DNA from: Synura sp. LO234KE | Lineage: Eukaryota; Sar; Synurophyceae; Synurales; Mallomonadaceae | Reading direction: 5' to 3' | Assembly: GCA_015143735.1 (NCBI GenBank) | Contig: VKHC01000523.1 | Span: 1-11,371, forward strand | DNA: 11,371 nucleotides | Translations under genes and position numbers: made by a program | The notes under the pieces: generated by a model | Database searches by the model: none | Seen by the model: only the letters and a program-made list of their open reading frames with translations | Told to the model about the DNA's origin: nothing | Shown: piece after piece, positions 8,816 through 11,371 of the stretch | How positions within the stretch are numbered: position 1 is the first letter of the stretch | How the letters are laid out: the number at the start of each line of letters is the position of its first letter

Positions 8816-11321
8816 ACGGAGAAGGTCCGAACGCCCGTAAGTTTTAAGACTAGAGATAGAGTATTTTCGTCGGAATCGTTATTCGCAAAGCATGCAAAAG
8901 ATAAGGATGTTGTCATCATCGACCCCGAAAAAGCTACAAAAGATAGACTTTTGCACGCGAATTTCCTCATCTCATCTTTGAAGCATATTGAAAGCCGTCC
9001 AAAGATAGAGGCTTTATTTAATAACAAACGAATCGAAAGTGAATGTGAAACTATAATTGCGGCTTTGGCACGTGAACTGGCCCGCAAGAGATCTGCCGAA
9101 TGGGAAGCAAAATTTAGTAAAATTGAATGGGATAAGGTGGAGAATATATACTATCCCAATTCGGTGAAATTAAAGGATATTTTAAGAGATGTTCTGGAGT
9201 TGAGTGTCACAGACTATCAGATCAATCAAATATTATCTAATCACCGTGGAAAGAACGGGAAATTTCAATATGGAGGTTTTCTTTTACAGTTCTTGAAATA
9301 TCTTGAATCGGTTCGTCATGAGTTAAAACAAAGCAGGAAAAAAGGATTACTGGGGAGATTCCAAGCGAAAGCTCGTATTATTGGACTCGTGCGCGTTCGA
9401 GTTCATGCAAATGCTCGAGAAAAAGCTCTTCAAAATGCGTTGGCGAAACTGGTGCATGGTCTCAGAATGAAAATAGAGTATCGAGCAGACGTATCTGTTG
9501 AAAATTTTGGCAAGAATAACATGACTGTGAATGATTTGAAAGCGTAAGAGATATATAAGTAATGGAGAGGCGTTCTAACTATTCAAACTTATCACCCTGA
9601 ATCTCGCTGCCTCATAATTTCTAGGGAACTTAAGCGCATCTTTGGGATATCTTTGTCAGAACTTGAGGCATCCGCACTGATGGATGTGTTCGATAAAGAT
9701 AGTAAGTAACTTCCCATCATATAAACGCTCTGAAACCTTCGTTTGTATTCGTTTGGTTTGAAGCCATGTTGAAATTCATGCTTTTTTTTTAATATAAACT
9801 TTGTAGTGTGCAACTTTTTTTCACTATCGGTACTTGCCAGCGGTATGCAGGCATTCCTACGCCTTCTGATACGTAGTCCCAACTTCAACATCCTCATTAC
9901 CCTGTCGGTGACGCGTATGTGCAGAATCAGGGTTGATTGATCGCTCCGAGCTTTCCAGCGTTTGGTATCGCGTTGTCGCAGAAGCCAAGTCGAACCGTGA
10001 CATGAAAGTAAAGCGTATCAAAGAAAGACGGCAAAGTATGGCCACGAAGGCGAATGAAGCACCGAAGTCATCGAATAGCGTCAGTCCCTTCGAATCCAAC
10101 CGCTCGAGTCGCTCCTCGAGTATAAATCTGGAGCCTGATGTGTTGAACTTCGATTTCTTGTACAATGCCCCTGATATTAAAGAGAGGAAGTCGAGTAGGC
10201 CAGGGTCGAAAGGCAGTGGTAATATATTTAATGATGACGGCCAGTCGCTGAATTTGGAATTCGTAGCATTATATGAAAAGGCAGTTGTGAAATTGAAGCA
10301 CGCGTTGGGGCAGGGCATTCAGCTAAATGGAATATCAGATGAAATGTATCTGCAGGAGTCTATGAGAGAGATGCTGAGAGACTGGAGTCGAATTCGATTG
10401 ACCAGAGAAGAAATGGACGCACTCGCAAGGTACTTGCAGTTGCAGAATCAACCATGGAGGTCCACTGTAGGCAGAACCCATGAGGATTCACGCGCGTCCA
10501 CCGCCACCGCCTCTGCTTCTTCCCTCTCCTCTTTTTCCCAACTGAAGCCAGGACGCGGACACACATTGCCTCCGATATCGTCTCCGTCAGCCCCTCGAGG
10601 ACACTCCCCACTGAGCTCGTCTTCCTCGCACTCATCGCTCCTTCACAACTCCGCGACCAATATGCAAGACCGTCGACAAAGGTCGCTGCCCTACGTACTT
10701 CCTGCCCCTGGACGCCTCACCCCAGATTCCCGCCCTACCTCCGTATACTCCTCTCCAAACAAACCTGTGCCAAATGTTGCCCATGGATATGTATCGCCCA
10801 GCTCCTCGCCCACCTCGCCCGCGCACCTTCACCTCACTCACAATTACAATCATAATCCGAGTCACAATCTGAACTTCGATGCGCATACAAGCGCGGAACG
10901 TTCCCCGCAATCGTCCTCGTTATTTCCGAATAGTTTTCGGCAAGCGGTGTCTCCACCTGTGACAAAGTCTCTCAATTCTCCTCCCACTAAGGAAAGGGTG
11001 CCCTTCAGTGAGGCCAGAGTCCATCCAACGGATCACTCCTCGACCAGCTCATTCCCCAGTAGAAGCAATGTCGATAATGCCTCACGTGTTTCCTCCTCTC
11101 TTTCTACGTCAATATCGTTCGCACTTCTGGCGACCACTCTGGGAGAGGGGCACATTCAAGACCACAGAACAACCTCAACCGAAGAAGATCCACGAAGCTC
11201 TAATCATGTGCTGGGAAACAGGAGTGGGAGGGAGAAAAATAAGGCGGGCAAGGCGATTTTAGTGTCAGGGAAGGCTCTTAAAGACTTCTATCAGAGCTTG
11301 ACTTCGGTTCCTAAATTATGA
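8813..11321 (+). CDS. EF-hand protein with Ser/Pro-rich C-terminus, three exons
   Basis: The spliced CDS joins 8813-9543, 9625-9701 and 9925-11321: 2205 nt, 734 residues plus TGA. Both introns are GT-AG and both junctions keep frame. Residues 131-160 look like a degenerate EF-hand (loop about 143-154, lacking the acidic ligands). Residues 245-279 form a full EF-hand with loop D267-K-D-K-S-G-L-I-D-R-S-E278, which has the expected Ca2+ ligands at positions 1, 3, 5, 9 and 12 plus Gly at 6. Residues 50-110 and 165-220 are charged and helical, about 376-446 is another helical block, and about 452-700 is low-complexity Ser/Pro/His. The layout recalls EF-hand proteins of algae and oomycetes that have a helical linker between two EF motifs. 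This resemblance is from memory, and no function is claimed. An in-frame TAA at 8777 and the lack of another early Met favour the ATG at 8813. An upstream exon joined at the AG of 8804-8805 is possible but would lie in the methyltransferase CDS. Confidence 0.85.
9544..9624 (+). other. Intron 1 of the EF-hand gene (81 bp)
   Basis: The donor is gtaagagat at 9544 and the acceptor is aatttctag ending at 9624. Without splicing the frame stops at 9545-9547 (the taa inside gtaag). With splicing, GC joins G to make an Ala codon and reading continues as A-E-L-K-R-I-F-G, a good EF-hand entering helix. Confidence 0.85.
9702..9924 (+). other. Intron 2 of the EF-hand gene (223 bp)
   Basis: The donor is gtaagtaac at 9702 and the acceptor is tatgtgcag ending at 9924. 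Splicing joins A to AA to give Lys at position 4 of the EF loop and yields the canonical loop DKDKSGLIDRSE. The intron carries a run of nine or more T at about 9782-9791. Two minus-strand open frames across this intron are treated as shadows. Confidence 0.9.
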
Positions 11322-11371
11322 TGCTCGTACCACGGAGGTATTATATTCTTGAGATTAGTATTTATAATAGT
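11322..11371 (+). other. Start of the 3' UTR of the EF-hand gene
   Basis: About 50 bases follow the TGA before the window ends. They are AT-rich and include tatttataata near the end, but no exact AATAAA is present, so the polyadenylation site cannot be placed. Confidence 0.4.

Noticed and set aside
9592-10318. Two minus-strand open frames across the EF-hand gene's introns
   Set aside because: They run through both exon and intron sequence opposite a well-supported spliced gene.
10360-11262. Minus- and plus-strand frames opposite or within exon 3
   Set aside because: By-products of the Ser/Pro-rich low-complexity coding sequence; their translations are Arg/Gly/Ser runs.
1-11371. CRISPR array or bacterial operon
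   Set aside because: No regularly spaced identical repeats, no ribosome binding sites and clear spliceosomal introns.

Overview
The window is eukaryotic nuclear DNA. It has spliced coding sequence (two GT-AG introns of 81 and 223 bp that restore one reading frame), long AT-rich non-coding stretches, diverged tandem repeats and no bacterial gene organisation. TAA, TAG and TGA all fit as ordinary stops. The gene content (a PCIF1-type cap methyltransferase beside an EF-hand protein with a Ser/Pro-rich tail) fits a protist or alga, possibly a stramenopile, but the lineage cannot be fixed from the sequence.

Layout. About 1-7000 is gene-poor, AT-rich and degenerate. It holds a possible frameshifted relic of a pipsqueak/CENP-B-type helix-turn-helix transposase (550-866), an unrecognised minus-strand open frame (3304-3828), possible decayed coding pieces between 4088 and 4743, two (ACGT)n tracts, and diverged tandem repeats from about 5059 to 5895. 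From about 6750 to 7164 an open plus-strand frame of uncertain status runs into the 3' end of the next gene.

The gene-dense part is 7078-11321. On the minus strand (8814-7078) lies an intronless gene for a PCIF1/CAPAM-like mRNA cap m6Am methyltransferase, with the catalytic NPPF motif intact and no recognisable N-terminal WW domain. On the plus strand (8813-11321) lies a three-exon gene for a 734-residue EF-hand protein. Its single canonical EF loop is split by intron 2, and splicing completes the loop exactly.

The two genes are head to head, and their best start codons share the palindrome CATG at 8812-8815. Each gene's 5' leader and promoter would therefore have to lie inside the other's coding sequence. 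No pathway link between the two products is evident. The strongest observations are this overlapping divergent start, the WW-less PCIF1 homologue, and possible antisense coding at its 3' end.
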